Shown: positions 8,615-19,114, counted from the stretch's first letter. The stretch: 64,000 nt of DNA from an uncultured Prevotella sp. (GCA_945873145.1 CAMCBZ010000003.1:62001-126000), one strand, 5' to 3'. Translations and numbers: made by a program. The notes: generated by a model not told the origin, from the sequence alone.

Positions 8615-8995
8615 ATGCCTACTATTCAACAATTAGTACGTAAAGGCAGAAGAGTACTGGCAGACAAGAGCAAGTCGCCGGCTTTGGACGGATGTCCTCA
8701 GCGCCGTGGCGTTTGCGTTCGTGTCTACACTACGACTCCTAAAAAGCCTAATTCGGCAATGCGTAAGGTTGCCCGTGTTCGTTTGACCAATCAGAAGGAA
8801 GTCAACTCCTACATCCCAGGAGAAGGTCACAACCTTCAGGAGCACTCTATCGTGCTGGTGCGCGGTGGTCGTGTGAAGGATCTTCCTGGTGTGCGTTATC
8901 ACATCGTTCGTGGTACTTTGGATACCGCCGGTGTTGCCAACCGCACACAGCGCCGCTCTAAGTACGGAGCTAAGCGCCCAAAGGCAAAGAAGTAA
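8615..8995 (+). CDS. rpsL: 30S ribosomal protein S12
   Basis: 126 residues. S12 sits at the decoding centre of the 30S subunit and governs accuracy. The conserved loop [17 protein letters not shown] (from residue 41) has Lys43, the wild-type state in which streptomycin is active in other bacteria, and the second loop [14 protein letters not shown] is intact. First gene of the str-S10-spc-alpha run; a 193-bp gap with two stem-loops separates it from rpsG. Confidence 0.98.
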   Translation: MPTIQQLVRKGRRVLADKSKSPALDGCPQRRGVCVRVYTTTPKKPNSAMRKVARVRLTNQKEVNSYIPGEGHNLQEHSIVLVRGGRVKDLPGVRYHIVRGTLDTAGVANRTQRRSKYGAKRPKAKK

Positions 8996-9009
8996 AGAAT
9001 CAACGCTAA

Positions 9010-9135
9010 GAGCCGGGGGCCGAGAGAGTGTTCTCTCCGGCCAGGGCTCAAAGCCTATTCAAGTAAAAATCCACTTTTTTTAATCAGTTTTGCTGGAGAA
9101 GTTAAAACAGGTTGAGTAAATGTCCAGGTGTGGAC
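9010..9135 (+). promoter_or_regulatory. Stem-loops in the rpsL-rpsG intercistronic region
   Basis: A large imperfect hairpin spans 9010-9049: GAGCC at the left end pairs with GGCTC at the right, and GAGAGA with TCTCT near the tip. A second small hairpin follows, GTCCA (9122-9126) with TGGAC (9131-9135). In Escherichia coli the equivalent gap is the S7 translational repression site of the str operon; a similar role here is inference. There is no T-run, so neither is an obvious terminator. Confidence 0.55.
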
Positions 9136-9188
9136 GTTGAAGATCATTTATGACAGCCCCATGCAGAATGAATATTTTTAATTAAACA

Positions 9189-9665
9189 ATGAGAAAAGCA
9201 AAACCAAAGAAGCGCGTGATCCTTCCCGATCCCGTGTTCAATGATCAGAAAGTATCTAAGTTCGTCAACCACTTGATGTATGACGGTAAGAAGAGTACTT
9301 CCTTCGAGATTTTCTACAAAGCACTTGACATCGTTAAGGACAAGATGGCCAAAGAGGAGAAGGCTCCTCTGGAGATTTGGAAGACTGCCCTCGACAACAT
9401 CACTCCCCAGGTGGAGGTCAAGAGCCGCCGTATCGGTGGTGCTACTTTCCAGGTGCCTACAGAAATCCGTCCCGACCGTAAGGTCAGCGTGGCTATGAAG
9501 AACATGATCGCTTTCGCACGCAAGCGTGGCGGCAAGAGCATGGCTGACAAGCTCGCTGCTGAGATCATGGACGCCTTCAACAACCAGGGTGGCGCATTCA
9601 AGCGTAAGGAAGACATGCACCGTATGGCTGAGGCTAACCGTGCTTTCGCACACTTCAGATTCTAA
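9189..9665 (+). CDS. rpsG: 30S ribosomal protein S7
   Basis: 158 residues ([15 protein letters not shown]...). S7 nucleates assembly of the 30S head by binding the 3' major domain of 16S rRNA. The conserved core [16 protein letters not shown] and the C-terminal [24 protein letters not shown] helix are present. In E. coli S7 is the autoregulator of this operon, which makes the stem-loops just upstream noteworthy. fusA follows after 33 bp. Confidence 0.98.
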   Translation: MRKAKPKKRVILPDPVFNDQKVSKFVNHLMYDGKKSTSFEIFYKALDIVKDKMAKEEKAPLEIWKTALDNITPQVEVKSRRIGGATFQVPTEIRPDRKVSVAMKNMIAFARKRGGKSMADKLAAEIMDAFNNQGGAFKRKEDMHRMAEANRAFAHFRF

Positions 9666-9698
9666 GTTTCAACACACACTTTAAGGTTAAAAAGAAAA

Positions 9699-11804
9699 AT
9701 GGCTAATCGCGATTTACATTTGACGCGCAACATCGGTATCATGGCGCATATCGATGCAGGTAAGACAACTACCTCGGAGCGTATCCTCTTCTACACCGGA
9801 AAGACCCATAAGATTGGTGAGGTGCATGACGGCGCTGCCACAATGGACTGGATGGCACAGGAGCAGGAGCGTGGTATCACCATTACTTCCGCTGCAACTA
9901 CTTGCCAGTGGACCTGGAATGGCAAGACCTACAAGATCAACTTGATTGATACTCCGGGACACGTTGACTTCACCGCTGAGGTTGAGCGTTCTCTGCGTGT
10001 GTTGGATGGTGCCATCGCTACTTATTCCGCTGCTGACGGCGTGCAGCCGCAGAGCGAGACAGTGTGGCGCCAGGCTGATAAATACAATGTTCCCCGTATC
10101 GGCTATGTCAACAAGATGGACCGCTCCGGCGCTGACTTCTTCGAGACTGTGCAGCAGATGAAGGATATCCTGGGTGCTAACCCTATCGTGATCCAGATTC
10201 CTATCGGTGCTGAGGAGAACTTCAAGGGTGTCGTTGACCTGATCAAGATGAAGGCTATCCTGTGGCACGATGAGACCATGGGCGCTGAGTATGAGGTAGA
10301 CGAGATTCCTGATGACCTCAAAGATGAGGCTGAGGAGTGGCGCGACAAGCTCCTTGAGGGCGCTGCCGACTTCGATGACAACCTCATGGAGAAGTACATG
10401 GACGATCCTTCGACCATCACTGAGGATGAGATCATCGCTGCAGTCCGTAAGGGTTGCGTTTCTATGCAGTGCTGCCCAATGCTGCTTGGCTCTTCTTATA
10501 AGAACAAGGGCGTTCAGCCGCTGCTTGACTATACTTGTGCTTTCCTGCCTTCTCCTGAGGATACTCAGGCTATTGTGGGTACCAACCCCGAGACTGGCGA
10601 GGAAGAGGATCGTAAGCCGACAGAGACAGATCCTACTGCAGCTTTGGCTTTCAAGATCGCTACTGATCCGTTCATGGGTCGTTTGGTTTACTTCCGCGTT
10701 TATTCCGGTAAGGTTGAGGCTGGTTCTTATGTCTATAACCCACGTTCCGGCAAGAAGGAGCGCATCAGCCGTCTGTTCCAGATGAACTCTCACCAGGAGA
10801 TTCCTATGGACTCTATCGACGCTGGTGATATTGGTGCAGGCGTCGGCTTCAAGGATATCCGCACCGGTGATACGCTCTGCGATGAGAATCATCCTATCGT
10901 GCTCGAGTCTATGACCTTCCCTGATCCTGTGATCCAAATCGCTGTTGAGCCGAAGAGCCAGGCTGATATGGCCAAGATGGACAACGGTCTCGCTAAGTTG
11001 GCTGAGGAAGACCCAACCTTCACCGTGCATACCGACGAGCAGAGTGGTCAGACCATTATCTCTGGTATGGGTGAGCTCCACCTCGACATCATCATCGACC
11101 GTCTGAAGCGTGAGTTCAAGGTTGAGTGTAATGAGGGTAAGCCTCGTGTGAACTACAAGGAGGCAATTACCAAGACTGTAGAGAACTGGCGTGAGGTCTA
11201 TAAGAAGCAGAGCGGTGGTCGCGGTAAGTTCGCTGACATCATCGTTACTGTAGGACCGAAGGATCCCGACTATAAGGAGGACGATCTGCAGTTTATCAAC
11301 GAGGTTAAGGGTGGTAACATTCCTAAGGAGTTCATCCCCTCTGTCCAGAAGGGCTTCAAGGATGCCATGAAGAATGGTGTGCTCGGTGGCTTCCCAATGA
11401 CCGACCTGAAGGTTGTGCTTACCGACGGTAGCTTCCACCCTGTGGACTCTGACCAGATCTCCTTCGAACTCGCTGCTCACGCAGCCTTCAAGAACGTCTG
11501 CCAGAAAGCAGGTCCTGTGCTCATGGAGCCGATCATGAAGGTAGAGGTTGTTACACCTGAAGAGAACATGGGTGATGTCATCGGTGACTTGAACAAGCGC
11601 CGTGGTATGGTCCAGGGTATGGAAGAGGCTCGTAGCGGTGCGCGCATCGTCAAGGCTATGGTGCCACTGTCTGAGATGTTCGGTTATGTGACCGCTCTCC
11701 GTACCATTACTTCCGGTCGTGCTACCAGCTCTATGGAGTATGATCACCATGCACCTCTGTCTCAGTCACTGGCTGAGCAGGTACTTGAGGAACTCAAGAA
11801 ATAA
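9699..11804 (+). CDS. fusA: Elongation factor G
   Basis: 701 residues, normal EF-G length. The GTPase moves tRNA and mRNA through the ribosome. G1 (AHIDAGKTT, from residue 16), G3 (DTPGHVDF) and G4 (NKMD) motifs are intact, followed by domains II-V. The C-terminus ([20 protein letters not shown]) ends domain V with a short tail. Strongly biased codon use, as in the neighbouring ribosomal genes. No tuf gene follows, unlike in E. coli; rpsJ comes next. Confidence 0.98.
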   Translation: MANRDLHLTRNIGIMAHIDAGKTTTSERILFYTGKTHKIGEVHDGAATMDWMAQEQERGITITSAATTCQWTWNGKTYKINLIDTPGHVDFTAEVERSLRVLDGAIATYSAADGVQPQSETVWRQADKYNVPRIGYVNKMDRSGADFFETVQQMKDILGANPIVIQIPIGAEENFKGVVDLIKMKAILWHDETMGAEYEVDEIPDDLKDEAEEWRDKLLEGAADFDDNLMEKYMDDPSTITEDEIIAAVRKGCVSMQCCPMLLGSSYKNKGVQPLLDYTCAFLPSPEDTQAIVGTNPETGEEEDRKPTETDPTAALAFKIATDPFMGRLVYFRVYSGKVEAGSYVYNPRSGKKERISRLFQMNSHQEIPMDSIDAGDIGAGVGFKDIRTGDTLCDENHPIVLESMTFPDPVIQIAVEPKSQADMAKMDNGLAKLAEEDPTFTVHTDEQSGQTIISGMGELHLDIIIDRLKREFKVECNEGKPRVNYKEAITKTVENWREVYKKQSGGRGKFADIIVTVGPKDPDYKEDDLQFINEVKGGNIPKEFIPSVQKGFKDAMKNGVLGGFPMTDLKVVLTDGSFHPVDSDQISFELAAHAAFKNVCQKAGPVLMEPIMKVEVVTPEENMGDVIGDLNKRRGMVQGMEEARSGARIVKAMVPLSEMFGYVTALRTITSGRATSSMEYDHHAPLSQSLAEQVLEELKK

Positions 11805-11813
11805 CAATTTTGA

Positions 11814-11856
11814 GCGAGGTGCCGCCTAGCGAATGACTCTTAGGCGGCATACCTCC
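11814..11856 (+). promoter_or_regulatory. Stem-loop between fusA and rpsJ
   Basis: AGGTGCCGCCTA (11817-11828) pairs with TAGGCGGCATACCT (11841-11854) with one bulge; the loop is 12 nt. No T-run follows (CCTCAATCTTACAC), so it could be an attenuating or ribosomal protein-binding structure at the str/S10 junction, or a weak terminator. Confidence 0.55.
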
Positions 11857-11898
11857 TCAATCTTACACATTATTATATATAATCATTAAATTACAGAC

Positions 11899-12204
11899 AT
11901 GAGTCAGAAAATTCGAATCAAGCTGAAGAGCTACGACCATCAGTTGGTCGACAAATCAGCTGAGCAGATTGTCAAGGCTGTCAAGGCCACGGACGCTATC
12001 GTTAGCGGTCCTATTCCATTGCCAACCCACAAGCGTATCTTCACAGTGAACCGCTCTACCTTCGTCAACAAGAAGAGCCGTGAGCAGTTCCAGCTGTCAG
12101 ATTACAAGCGTCTCATCGACATCTACAGTGCCACCGGCAAGACCGTTGACGCACTGATGAAGCTTGAGTTGCCCTCTGGTGTGGAAGTGGAAATCAAGGT
12201 CTAA
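11899..12204 (+). CDS. rpsJ: 30S ribosomal protein S10
   Basis: 101 residues ([20 protein letters not shown]...). S10 belongs to the 30S head and, as NusE, also joins transcription antitermination complexes. The motif [28 protein letters not shown] carries the family's long loop. First gene of the S10 segment, preceded by a stem-loop. Confidence 0.98.
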   Translation: MSQKIRIKLKSYDHQLVDKSAEQIVKAVKATDAIVSGPIPLPTHKRIFTVNRSTFVNKKSREQFQLSDYKRLIDIYSATGKTVDALMKLELPSGVEVEIKV

Positions 12205-12265
12205 TACCTTGCAGTATGTTCAAGAAGAATTTTATCATTTACGTTAACACAAAACATTTATTGAA

Positions 12266-12880
12266 ATGCCAGGATTAATTGGAAGAAAAATCGGAATGAC
12301 ATCCGTGTTCAGTGCCGACGGTAAGAACACACCGTGCACTGTTATCGAAGCTGGTCCTTGTGTTGTTACCCAGGTCAAGACCGTTGAAAAGGACGGTTAC
12401 AAAGCCTATCAGCTCGGTTACGCTGAGGCTAAGGAGAAGAGAACCAACAAGCCTATGGCAGGTATCTTCAAGAAAGCCGGTACAACACCAAAGAAGCACT
12501 TGGCCGAGTTCAAGTTCGACGAGGAGTATAACCTCGGTGACACCATTACAGTTGAGCTGTTCAAAGACGCTAAGTTCGTTGACGTCATTGGCACATCCAA
12601 GGGTAAAGGTTTCCAGGGTGTCGTGAAGCGTCATGGATTCGGCGGTGTCGGTCAGAGCACTCACGGTCAGGATGACCGCGCCCGCAAGCCGGGATCTATC
12701 GGTGCCTGCTCTTACCCTGCAAAGGTCTTCAAAGGCATGCGCATGGGCGGCCAGATGGGAGGCGATCGTGTTACCACTCAGAACCTCCGTGTATTAAAGG
12801 TGATTCCGGAGCAGAACCTGCTTATCGTGAAGGGTTCTTTCGCCGGTTGCAATGGTTCAACAGTTTTAATTGAGAAGTAA
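12266..12880 (+). CDS. rplC: 50S ribosomal protein L3
   Basis: 204 residues ([19 protein letters not shown]...). L3 is an early 50S assembly protein whose loop approaches the peptidyl transferase centre; that loop, with [15 protein letters not shown] and GQSTHGQD, is conserved. The stop overlaps the rplD start by one base (TAATG), suggesting translational coupling. Confidence 0.98.
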   Translation: MPGLIGRKIGMTSVFSADGKNTPCTVIEAGPCVVTQVKTVEKDGYKAYQLGYAEAKEKRTNKPMAGIFKKAGTTPKKHLAEFKFDEEYNLGDTITVELFKDAKFVDVIGTSKGKGFQGVVKRHGFGGVGQSTHGQDDRARKPGSIGACSYPAKVFKGMRMGGQMGGDRVTTQNLRVLKVIPEQNLLIVKGSFAGCNGSTVLIEK

Positions 12881-13509
12881 TGGAAGTTAGTGTTTTGAAT
12901 ATCAACGGTCAGGAGACCGGACGCAAGGTGGCCCTGAACGACGCCATCTTTGGCATTGAGCCTAACGATCATGTCATCTACCTCGATGTGAAGCAGTATC
13001 TCGCCAACCAGCGCCAGGGCACTGCCAAGGCTAAGGAGAGAAGCGAGCACGCTGGTTCTACCCGCAAGCTCGGACGCCAGAAAGGCGGCGGCGGCGCTCG
13101 TCGTGGTGACATCAACTCACCGCTGCTCAAGGGTGGTGGCCGCGTTTTCGGTCCTCAGCCCCGTGACTATGGTTTTAAGCTCAACAAGAAAGTAAAAGTT
13201 CTTGCTCGTAAGTCAGCTCTGTCTTATAAGGCTCTGGAGAATGCCATCATCGTGGTGGAAGATTTCAATCTTGAGGCTCCAAAGACTAAAGATTTTGTAA
13301 ATATCACTAAAAATCTTAAAGTTGACGGCAAGAAAGCGCTTGTAGTTTTGCCAGGTATAAATAAAAACGTATATTTGTCCGCTCGTAACATCGAAAAGGC
13401 TGAAGTGATGTCTGCTGATCAGCTCAATACGTACAAAGTTTTGAACGCTGATGTGCTCGTCGTCGCTGAAAGTTCTTTGAAGACTATCGACAACATCTTG
13501 GATAAGTAA
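12880..13509 (+). CDS. rplD: 50S ribosomal protein L4
   Basis: 209 residues. L4 lines the exit tunnel; in E. coli it also represses its own S10 operon. The extended loop [16 protein letters not shown] (from about residue 63), which reaches into the tunnel and is where macrolide-resistance changes occur in other bacteria, is of normal sequence. The start overlaps the stop of rplC by one base. Confidence 0.98.
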   Translation: MEVSVLNINGQETGRKVALNDAIFGIEPNDHVIYLDVKQYLANQRQGTAKAKERSEHAGSTRKLGRQKGGGGARRGDINSPLLKGGGRVFGPQPRDYGFKLNKKVKVLARKSALSYKALENAIIVVEDFNLEAPKTKDFVNITKNLKVDGKKALVVLPGINKNVYLSARNIEKAEVMSADQLNTYKVLNADVLVVAESSLKTIDNILDK

Positions 13510-13530
13510 TAATTTAGGAGACAAAGTATT

Positions 13531-13827
13531 ATGGCATATATCATCAAACCCCTGGTCACAGAGAAGATGAATAACATTACAGACAAACGCGCAAACCGCT
13601 ATGGTTTCGTCGTTCGCCCAGAGGCTAATAAGCTCCAAATCAAGAAAGAGGTCGAGAGTCTGTATCATGTTACAGTAGAGGATGTGAACACAATGCGCTA
13701 CGCTGGCAAGCGCTCAAGCCGCTATACCAAGGCTGGCTTGATCCGCGGTCAGAAGAACGCATTCAAGAAGGCTATCGTCACCCTGAAGGATGGTGAGGCC
13801 ATCGATTTTTACAGCAATATAAAATAA
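13531..13827 (+). CDS. rplW: 50S ribosomal protein L23
   Basis: 98 residues (MAYIIKPLVTEKMNNITDKR...). L23 sits at the tunnel exit and docks trigger factor and SRP. The PLVTEKM start and the basic loop KRSSRYTKAGLIRGQKNAFKKA are typical. rplB starts 3 bp after the stop. Confidence 0.97.
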   Translation: MAYIIKPLVTEKMNNITDKRANRYGFVVRPEANKLQIKKEVESLYHVTVEDVNTMRYAGKRSSRYTKAGLIRGQKNAFKKAIVTLKDGEAIDFYSNIK

Positions 13828-13830
13828 AAA

Positions 13831-14658
13831 ATGGCAGTACGTAAATTCAGCCCGGTAACTCCGGGTACAAGACACAAGGTTATTGGCACGTTCGAGGAGA
13901 TTACTGCATCCGTGCCAGAGAAGTCTCTCGTTTACGGTAAGCGTTCTACCGGTGGTCGAAACAACACCGGTAAGATGACCATGCGCTACATCGGCGGTGG
14001 TCACAAGAAGAAGTATCGTCTGATCGACTTCAAGCGAGAGAAAGATGGTGTTCCTGCTGTAGTAAAGACAATCGAGTACGATCCTAACAGATCGGCTCGT
14101 ATTGCTCTTCTGTTCTACGCAGATGGTGAAAAACGTTACATCATTGCTCCTAACGGACTCAAGGTCGGTGACAAGCTGATGTCTGGCGCTGAGGCAGCTC
14201 CTGAGATCGGCAATGCTCTCCCACTGGCTAACATTCCTGTCGGTACCGTGATCCACAACATCGAGTTGCGTCCGGGACAGGGTGCTCGCCTGGTTCGTTC
14301 GGCTGGTAACTTTGCTCAGTTAACTTCTCGTGATGGCAACTACTGTGTCATCAAGCTTCCTTCTGGAGAGACTCGTCTGATCCTCTCCGCTTGCAAGGCA
14401 ACTGTTGGTAGTGTCGGTAACTCTGACCACGCTCTTGAGCAGTCCGGTAAGGCCGGTCGCTCTCGCTGGCTCGGACGTCGTCCTCACAACCGTGGTGTCG
14501 TGATGAACCCTGTCGATCACCCGATGGGTGGTGGCGAAGGACGTCAGTCTGGTGGTCATCCACGCTCTCGCAAGGGCTTGTATGCTAAGGGTCTTAAGAC
14601 TCGTGCACCTAAGAAGCTCTCGAACAAGTTCATTATCGAAAGAGCTAACAAGAAGTAA
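13831..14658 (+). CDS. rplB: 50S ribosomal protein L2
   Basis: 275 residues. L2 is a core protein near the peptidyl transferase centre and bridges the subunits. The C-terminal [17 protein letters not shown] segment holds the conserved histidine ([10 protein letters not shown]) implicated in activity. Length and sequence are normal. Confidence 0.98.
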   Translation: MAVRKFSPVTPGTRHKVIGTFEEITASVPEKSLVYGKRSTGGRNNTGKMTMRYIGGGHKKKYRLIDFKREKDGVPAVVKTIEYDPNRSARIALLFYADGEKRYIIAPNGLKVGDKLMSGAEAAPEIGNALPLANIPVGTVIHNIELRPGQGARLVRSAGNFAQLTSRDGNYCVIKLPSGETRLILSACKATVGSVGNSDHALEQSGKAGRSRWLGRRPHNRGVVMNPVDHPMGGGEGRQSGGHPRSRKGLYAKGLKTRAPKKLSNKFIIERANKK

Positions 14659-14679
14659 TCAAGTTAATTAGAGCAAATT

Positions 14680-14949
14680 ATGAGTCGTTCACTTAAAAAA
14701 GGTCCTTATATCAACGTTGCCCTCGAGAAGAAAATTCTCGCTATGAACGAGAGTGGCAAGAAGAGCGTCGTTAAGACTTGGGCCAGAGCATCCATGATTT
14801 CACCCGATTTCGTGGGTCACACTGTTGCTGTCCACAACGGTAATAAATTCATCCCTGTCTACATCACTGAGAACATGGTTGGACACAAGCTCGGTGAGTT
14901 CGCTATGACACGTCGCTTCGGCGGCCACTCTGGCAACAACAAGAAGTAA
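14680..14949 (+). CDS. rpsS: 30S ribosomal protein S19
   Basis: 89 residues ([18 protein letters not shown]...). S19 forms a head complex with S13 and contacts the A-site side of the 30S head. The conserved [20 protein letters not shown] core and the [10 protein letters not shown] tail are present. Confidence 0.97.
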   Translation: MSRSLKKGPYINVALEKKILAMNESGKKSVVKTWARASMISPDFVGHTVAVHNGNKFIPVYITENMVGHKLGEFAMTRRFGGHSGNNKK

Positions 14950-14982
14950 TCAGGGCAAACCATTTAAAATGAGTAAACAATA

Positions 14983-15387
14983 ATGGGAGCAAGAAAACAT
15001 ATCGCGGCCGAGAAAATGAAAGAGGCCCGCAAGAACATGTACTTCGCCAAGCTCAAGGGTGTGCCTTCTTCTCCACGGAAGATGCGTTACGTAGTAGACA
15101 TGATCCGTGGCATGGAGGTCAACCGCGCACTTGGTATCCTGAAGTTCTCCAACAAGCATGCTGCTGCTGACATCGAAAAACTGCTTCGCTCAGCCATTGC
15201 CAACTGGGAAACCAAAAACGACCGTAAGGCCGAAGATGGTGAGCTGTATGTCAGCAAGGTCTTCGTTGATGAAGGCGTGACCATGAAACGTATGAGACCG
15301 GCACCGCAGGGCCGTGGCTATCGCATCCGTAAGCGTAGCAACCACGTCACTCTCTTTGTTGATGCCAAAACTAATGACGAAAAATAA
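14983..15387 (+). CDS. rplV: 50S ribosomal protein L22
   Basis: 134 residues. L22 reaches into the exit tunnel by a beta-hairpin. The hairpin tip lies in [21 protein letters not shown], of wild-type look. The N-terminus ([20 protein letters not shown]) is longer than in E. coli, as is usual in Bacteroidota. Confidence 0.97.
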   Translation: MGARKHIAAEKMKEARKNMYFAKLKGVPSSPRKMRYVVDMIRGMEVNRALGILKFSNKHAAADIEKLLRSAIANWETKNDRKAEDGELYVSKVFVDEGVTMKRMRPAPQGRGYRIRKRSNHVTLFVDAKTNDEK

Positions 15388-15395
15388 TAAATAGA

Positions 15396-16121
15396 ATGGG
15401 ACAGAAAGTAAATCCAATAAGCAACCGTCTGGGTATTATCCGTGGTTGGGACTCAAATTGGTTCGGTGGCAAGGACTTCGGTGACAACCTCGTTGAGGAC
15501 AAAAAGATCCGTCAGTACCTTAACAAGCGTCTGGAGAAAGCCAGCGTTTCGCGCATCGTCATCGAGCGTACTTTGAAGCTGGTTACCATCACTATTTGCA
15601 CTGCCCGTCCGGGTATCGTCATTGGTAAAGGTGGCGCTGATGTCGACAAACTGAAAGAGGAGCTCAAGAACCTCTTCAAGAAAGACATCCAGATCAACAT
15701 CTTCGAGGTGAAGAAGCCTGAGCTTGATGCAAACATCGTCGGTCAGAACATCGCCAGCCAGATCGAGCATCTGATGGCTTACCGTCGCGCTATCAAGATG
15801 GCTGTTCAGAATACAATGCGTGCTGGTGCTGAGGGTATCAAGATCCAGATCTCCGGCCGTCTCAACGGCGCCGAGATGTCTCGTAAGGAGATGTACAAAG
15901 AGGGACGTACTCCTCTGCATACATTCCGTGCCGACATCGACTACTGCCAGACAGAGGCCCTCACAAAGGTCGGCCTGCTCGGTATCAAGGTATGGATCTG
16001 CCGCGGTGAGGTGTATGGCAAGCGTGAGCTCGCCCCCAACTTCTCTCAGGAGAAGAACGAGCGCGGACGTAACGGCGGCCGTCAGAACCGTGGTGGCCGT
16101 AGAAGAAACAATAACCGCTAA
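15396..16121 (+). CDS. rpsC: 30S ribosomal protein S3
   Basis: 241 residues ([20 protein letters not shown]...). S3 lines the mRNA entry channel. A KH domain carries the [14 protein letters not shown] motif (about residue 71), and the C-terminal domain has [20 protein letters not shown]. The C-terminus is a basic Asn/Arg/Gly tail ([19 protein letters not shown]), a lineage-type extension. Confidence 0.98.
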   Translation: MGQKVNPISNRLGIIRGWDSNWFGGKDFGDNLVEDKKIRQYLNKRLEKASVSRIVIERTLKLVTITICTARPGIVIGKGGADVDKLKEELKNLFKKDIQINIFEVKKPELDANIVGQNIASQIEHLMAYRRAIKMAVQNTMRAGAEGIKIQISGRLNGAEMSRKEMYKEGRTPLHTFRADIDYCQTEALTKVGLLGIKVWICRGEVYGKRELAPNFSQEKNERGRNGGRQNRGGRRRNNNR

Positions 16122-16135
16122 AAGTAGAAGCTACA

Positions 16136-16564
16136 ATGTTACAGCCAAAAAGAGTAAAATATAGAAGACCTCAAGACGGGCGCGGCAACAAAGGCAACGC
16201 CCACAGAGGTACTGAGCTGGCTTTCGGAACCTTCGGCATCAAGACACTTGAGGCTAAATGGCTCGACAGCCGTCAGATCGAGGCAGCCCGTGTAGCTGTC
16301 AACCGTTATATGAATCGTGAAGGTCAGGTGTGGATCCGTATCTTCCCTGACAAACCTATCACTCGTAAGCCTGCTGATGTCCGTATGGGTAAAGGTAAGG
16401 GTGATCCTGCTGGATGGGTAGCTCCCGTAACTCCGGGACGTATCCTCTTCGAGGTAGAGGGCGTGAGCCTGGCAGTCGCCAAAGAGGCACTGCGCCTGGC
16501 CGCTCAGAAACTCCCAGTCAAGACTAAGTTCGTCATCAGACGCGATTTTGATAAAAACGCTTAA
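16136..16564 (+). CDS. rplP: 50S ribosomal protein L16
   Basis: 142 residues ([20 protein letters not shown]...). L16 organises the A-site tRNA region of the 50S subunit. The conserved [20 protein letters not shown] stretch includes the arginine that is hydroxylated in some bacteria. rpmC starts 2 bp after the stop. Confidence 0.98.
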   Translation: MLQPKRVKYRRPQDGRGNKGNAHRGTELAFGTFGIKTLEAKWLDSRQIEAARVAVNRYMNREGQVWIRIFPDKPITRKPADVRMGKGKGDPAGWVAPVTPGRILFEVEGVSLAVAKEALRLAAQKLPVKTKFVIRRDFDKNA

Positions 16565-16566
16565 TT

Positions 16567-16761
16567 ATGAAGATTAAAGAAATTACAGAACTCGCCGACA
16601 AGGACCTGCGCGAGAAGCTGGAGCAGACAGAGGCAGCTTTGAATCAGATGAAGCTCAACCATCAGGTTACTCCGCTCGAGAATCCATCCACGATTAAGGC
16701 TACGCGTCGCGACATCGCACGGATGAAGACCGTGCTCCGCCAGAGAGAACTTAATAAATAA
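16567..16761 (+). CDS. rpmC: 50S ribosomal protein L29
   Basis: 64 residues forming the two-helix hairpin of L29, next to L23 at the tunnel exit. The motif [23 protein letters not shown] near the C-terminus is the family signature. Confidence 0.96.
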   Translation: MKIKEITELADKDLREKLEQTEAALNQMKLNHQVTPLENPSTIKATRRDIARMKTVLRQRELNK

Positions 16762-16772
16762 TTCACGGACAG

Positions 16773-17030
16773 ATGGAAAAGAGAAATTTAAGAAAGGTAA
16801 GACAGGGTGTTGTGATCAGCGACAAGATGGAGAAGACCATTGTCGTGGCTGCCAAGTTCAAGGAGATGCACCCTATTTATGGTAAGTTTGTCCAGAAGAC
16901 TAAAAAATACCACGCTCATGACGAGAACAACGAGGCTCATGTAGGTGACACTGTTCAGATCATGGAGACTCGTCCACTCTCTAAGACTAAGAGATGGAGA
17001 TTAGTACAAATCGTAGAAAAAGCTAAGTAA
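16773..17030 (+). CDS. rpsQ: 30S ribosomal protein S17
   Basis: 85 residues ([20 protein letters not shown]...). S17 is a primary 16S rRNA binder with an OB fold; [20 protein letters not shown] is the conserved C-terminal half. rplN begins 2 bp downstream. Confidence 0.97.
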   Translation: MEKRNLRKVRQGVVISDKMEKTIVVAAKFKEMHPIYGKFVQKTKKYHAHDENNEAHVGDTVQIMETRPLSKTKRWRLVQIVEKAK

Positions 17031-17032
17031 TC

Positions 17033-17398
17033 ATGATACAGGCATTATCAAAACTTACAGTATGTGATAACAGCGGCGCACGCGAGGCAATGTGCATCCG
17101 TGTTCTCGGTGGTACCGGCCGTCGTTACGCCAGTGTGGGTGACGTCATCGTTGTGGCTGTACAGAATGTCATCCCTTCCAGTGACTTGAAGAAAGGTGCA
17201 GTATCTAAGGCTTTGATCGTTCGCACGAAGAAGGAAATCCGTCGTCCCGACGGATCTTACATCCGCTTCGACGACAACGCTTGTGTGCTGCTTAACAACG
17301 CTGGTGAACTTCGTGGAAGCCGTATCTTCGGCCCCGTGGCTCGTGAGCTTCGCGCTGTCAACATGAAGGTCGTCTCCCTCGCACCTGAGGTGCTTTAA
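17033..17398 (+). CDS. rplN: 50S ribosomal protein L14
   Basis: 121 residues ([20 protein letters not shown]...). L14 takes part in an intersubunit bridge and is the target of the silencing factor Rsf[21 protein letters not shown] and the SLAPEVL end are typical. Confidence 0.98.
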   Translation: MIQALSKLTVCDNSGAREAMCIRVLGGTGRRYASVGDVIVVAVQNVIPSSDLKKGAVSKALIVRTKKEIRRPDGSYIRFDDNACVLLNNAGELRGSRIFGPVARELRAVNMKVVSLAPEVL

Positions 17399-17415
17399 TT
17401 CTAAAACGTACACGA

Positions 17416-17733
17416 ATGAATAAGTTACATATCAAAAAAGACGATACCGTGATTGTCCGCACCGGTAGTGATAAGGGCAAGACCGGTAAAGTGCTCAAAG
17501 TGCTGGTTAAAGAAAACCGCGCCATCGTGGAAGGCATCAACATGGTGTCAAAGAGCACAAAGCCTTCAGCTAAGAATCCTCAGGGTGGTATCGTTAAGCA
17601 GGAGGCTCCTATTCACATCTCTAATTTGGGACTTATCGACCCGAAGAGCGGCAAGGCTACCCGTATCGCTATCAAGCGCGACGGTAAGACGGTCACTCGT
17701 ATCGCTAAAAAATCAGGGGAGGAGATTAAGTAA
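17416..17733 (+). CDS. rplX: 50S ribosomal protein L24
   Basis: 105 residues with a KOW motif ([20 protein letters not shown], about residues 6-25). L24 starts 50S assembly and lies near the tunnel exit. Its stop overlaps the rplE start by one base (TAATG). Confidence 0.97.
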   Translation: MNKLHIKKDDTVIVRTGSDKGKTGKVLKVLVKENRAIVEGINMVSKSTKPSAKNPQGGIVKQEAPIHISNLGLIDPKSGKATRIAIKRDGKTVTRIAKKSGEEIK

Positions 17734-18290
17734 TGGATACAGCACAGTTAAAGAAAAAGTACAAGGAGGAGATCGCTCCTGCACTGCAGAAACAGTTCAA
17801 CTACTCTTCAGCTATGCAGATCCCTGTTCTGAAGAAAATTGTCATCAACCAAGGCTTGGGTGATGCTACTCAGGACAAGAAGATCGTGGATGTAGCCATT
17901 AACGAGATCACCGCTATCACAGGTCAGAAGGCTGTGGCAACCTACTCTAAGAAGGATATCGCCAACTTCAAACTGCGTAAAGAGATGCCTATCGGCGTCA
18001 TGGTGACTCTCCGTCGCGAGCGTATGTATGAGTTCCTCGAGAGACTCGTTCGTATCTCTCTGCCCCGTATCCGTGACTTTAAGGGTATCAACACCAAGTT
18101 CGACGGTCGTGGTAACTACACACTGGGTATCACAGAGCAGATCATCTTCCCGGAGATCAACATCGATCAGGTAGACCGTATCCAGGGTATGAATATTACC
18201 TTTGTGACTTCTGCCAAGACTGATGAGGAAGGTTTCGCTCTTCTGAAGGCCTTCGGTCTCCCATTTAAAAACGCTAAAAACGATAAATAA
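17733..18290 (+). CDS. rplE: 50S ribosomal protein L5
   Basis: 185 residues. L5 binds 5S rRNA and contacts P-site tRNA. The N-terminus has [20 protein letters not shown], and the conserved [20 protein letters not shown] and [20 protein letters not shown] blocks follow. One-base overlap with rplX. Confidence 0.98.
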   Translation: MDTAQLKKKYKEEIAPALQKQFNYSSAMQIPVLKKIVINQGLGDATQDKKIVDVAINEITAITGQKAVATYSKKDIANFKLRKEMPIGVMVTLRRERMYEFLERLVRISLPRIRDFKGINTKFDGRGNYTLGITEQIIFPEINIDQVDRIQGMNITFVTSAKTDEEGFALLKAFGLPFKNAKNDK

Positions 18291-18293
18291 GTT

Positions 18294-18596
18294 ATGGCAA
18301 AAGAATCAATGAAAGCCCGCGAGGTAAAGCGCGCTAAACTCATCGCCCGTTACGCTGAAAAGCGTGCAGCGCTGAAGAAGGTCATCGCTACTACCAACGA
18401 TATCGCAGAGGCTTATGAGGCTGCCCGTAAACTTCAGGCTATCCCTAAGAACGCTGATCCTATCCGTCTGCACAACCGTTGCAAGATCACCGGTCGTCCA
18501 AGAGGTTACATGCGTCAGTTCGGCATCTCCCGTATTCAGTTCCGCGAGATGGCTTCTCAGGGCTTGATCCCCGGAGTCAAGAAGGCTAGCTGGTAA
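18294..18596 (+). CDS. rpsN: 30S ribosomal protein S14 (zinc-free form)
   Basis: 100 residues. S14 belongs to the 30S head near S10 and S19. This is the long form without the CxxC...CxxC zinc site: the only Cys is in [19 protein letters not shown]. The C-terminus [11 protein letters not shown] is the universal end. It is followed by a 115-bp gap, the longest inside the spc segment. Confidence 0.97.
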   Translation: MAKESMKAREVKRAKLIARYAEKRAALKKVIATTNDIAEAYEAARKLQAIPKNADPIRLHNRCKITGRPRGYMRQFGISRIQFREMASQGLIPGVKKASW

Positions 18597-18611
18597 CTCA
18601 CCGTTCACTAC

Positions 18612-18691
18612 AGGTTGGTGGCTGGCTAGTGGGACGCCAGCGCCTGACCTGATTACAAGATCATTTTTTAATATTGTCGGGGTAGTCCCGA
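18612..18691 (+). promoter_or_regulatory. Stem-loops in the rpsN-rpsH gap
   Basis: A long imperfect hairpin (18612-18650) pairs AGGT with ACCT at its base and GCTGGC (18621-18626) with GCCAGC (18636-18641) at its top. A second one pairs TCGGG (18677-18681) with CCCGA (18687-18691). They lie directly before rpsH, whose product S8 is the translational repressor of the spc operon in E. coli. Function here is inference. Confidence 0.5.
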
Positions 18692-18711
18692 TTAATTAAA
18701 CATTTATATTT

Positions 18712-19107
18712 ATGACAGATCCAATTGCCGATTATCTGACAAGACTCAGAAACGCTATCATGGCTCACCATCGTGTAGTCGAGGTTCCTGCGTCTAACTT
18801 GAAGAAGTCTATCACAAAGATTCTCTTCGAGAAGGGTTACATCCTGAACTATAAGTTCATCGAAGATGGCCCTCAGGGTACTATCAAGGTTGCCTTGAAG
18901 TACAATCCTGAAACCAAGCAAAACGCTATCAAGTGTTTGAAGCGCGTCTCTACTCCTGGTCTTCGCCGTTATACAGGATATAAAGACATGCCGAGAGTAA
19001 TTAACGGACTGGGTATCGCCATCTTATCTACGTCCAAGGGTGTCATGACCGACAAGGAGGCTGCTGATCTTAAGATCGGTGGTGAGGTTCTTTGCTATGT
19101 TTATTAA
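18712..19107 (+). CDS. rpsH: 30S ribosomal protein S8
   Basis: 131 residues (MTDPIADYLTRLRNAIMAHH...). S8 binds the central domain of 16S rRNA; in E. coli it also represses the spc operon by binding mRNA. The C-terminal rRNA-binding part has INGLGIAILSTSKGVMTDKE and ends GGEVLCYVY. Preceded by the stem-loops of the rpsN-rpsH gap. Confidence 0.98.
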   Translation: MTDPIADYLTRLRNAIMAHHRVVEVPASNLKKSITKILFEKGYILNYKFIEDGPQGTIKVALKYNPETKQNAIKCLKRVSTPGLRRYTGYKDMPRVINGLGIAILSTSKGVMTDKEAADLKIGGEVLCYVY

Positions 19108-19108
19108 T

Positions 19109-19114
19109 AGGAGG
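19109..19114 (+). promoter_or_regulatory. Strong Shine-Dalgarno-like site before rplF
   Basis: AGGAGG is 7 bp before the ATG at 19122. Such a perfect site is unusual in this phylum and decides the rplF start against an earlier in-frame codon inside rpsH. Confidence 0.6.

Noticed and set aside
9714..11750. 678-codon open frame antisense to fusA
   Set aside because: Shadow of strong codon bias in fusA; His/Leu/Val-rich product without domains, and no promoter for it.
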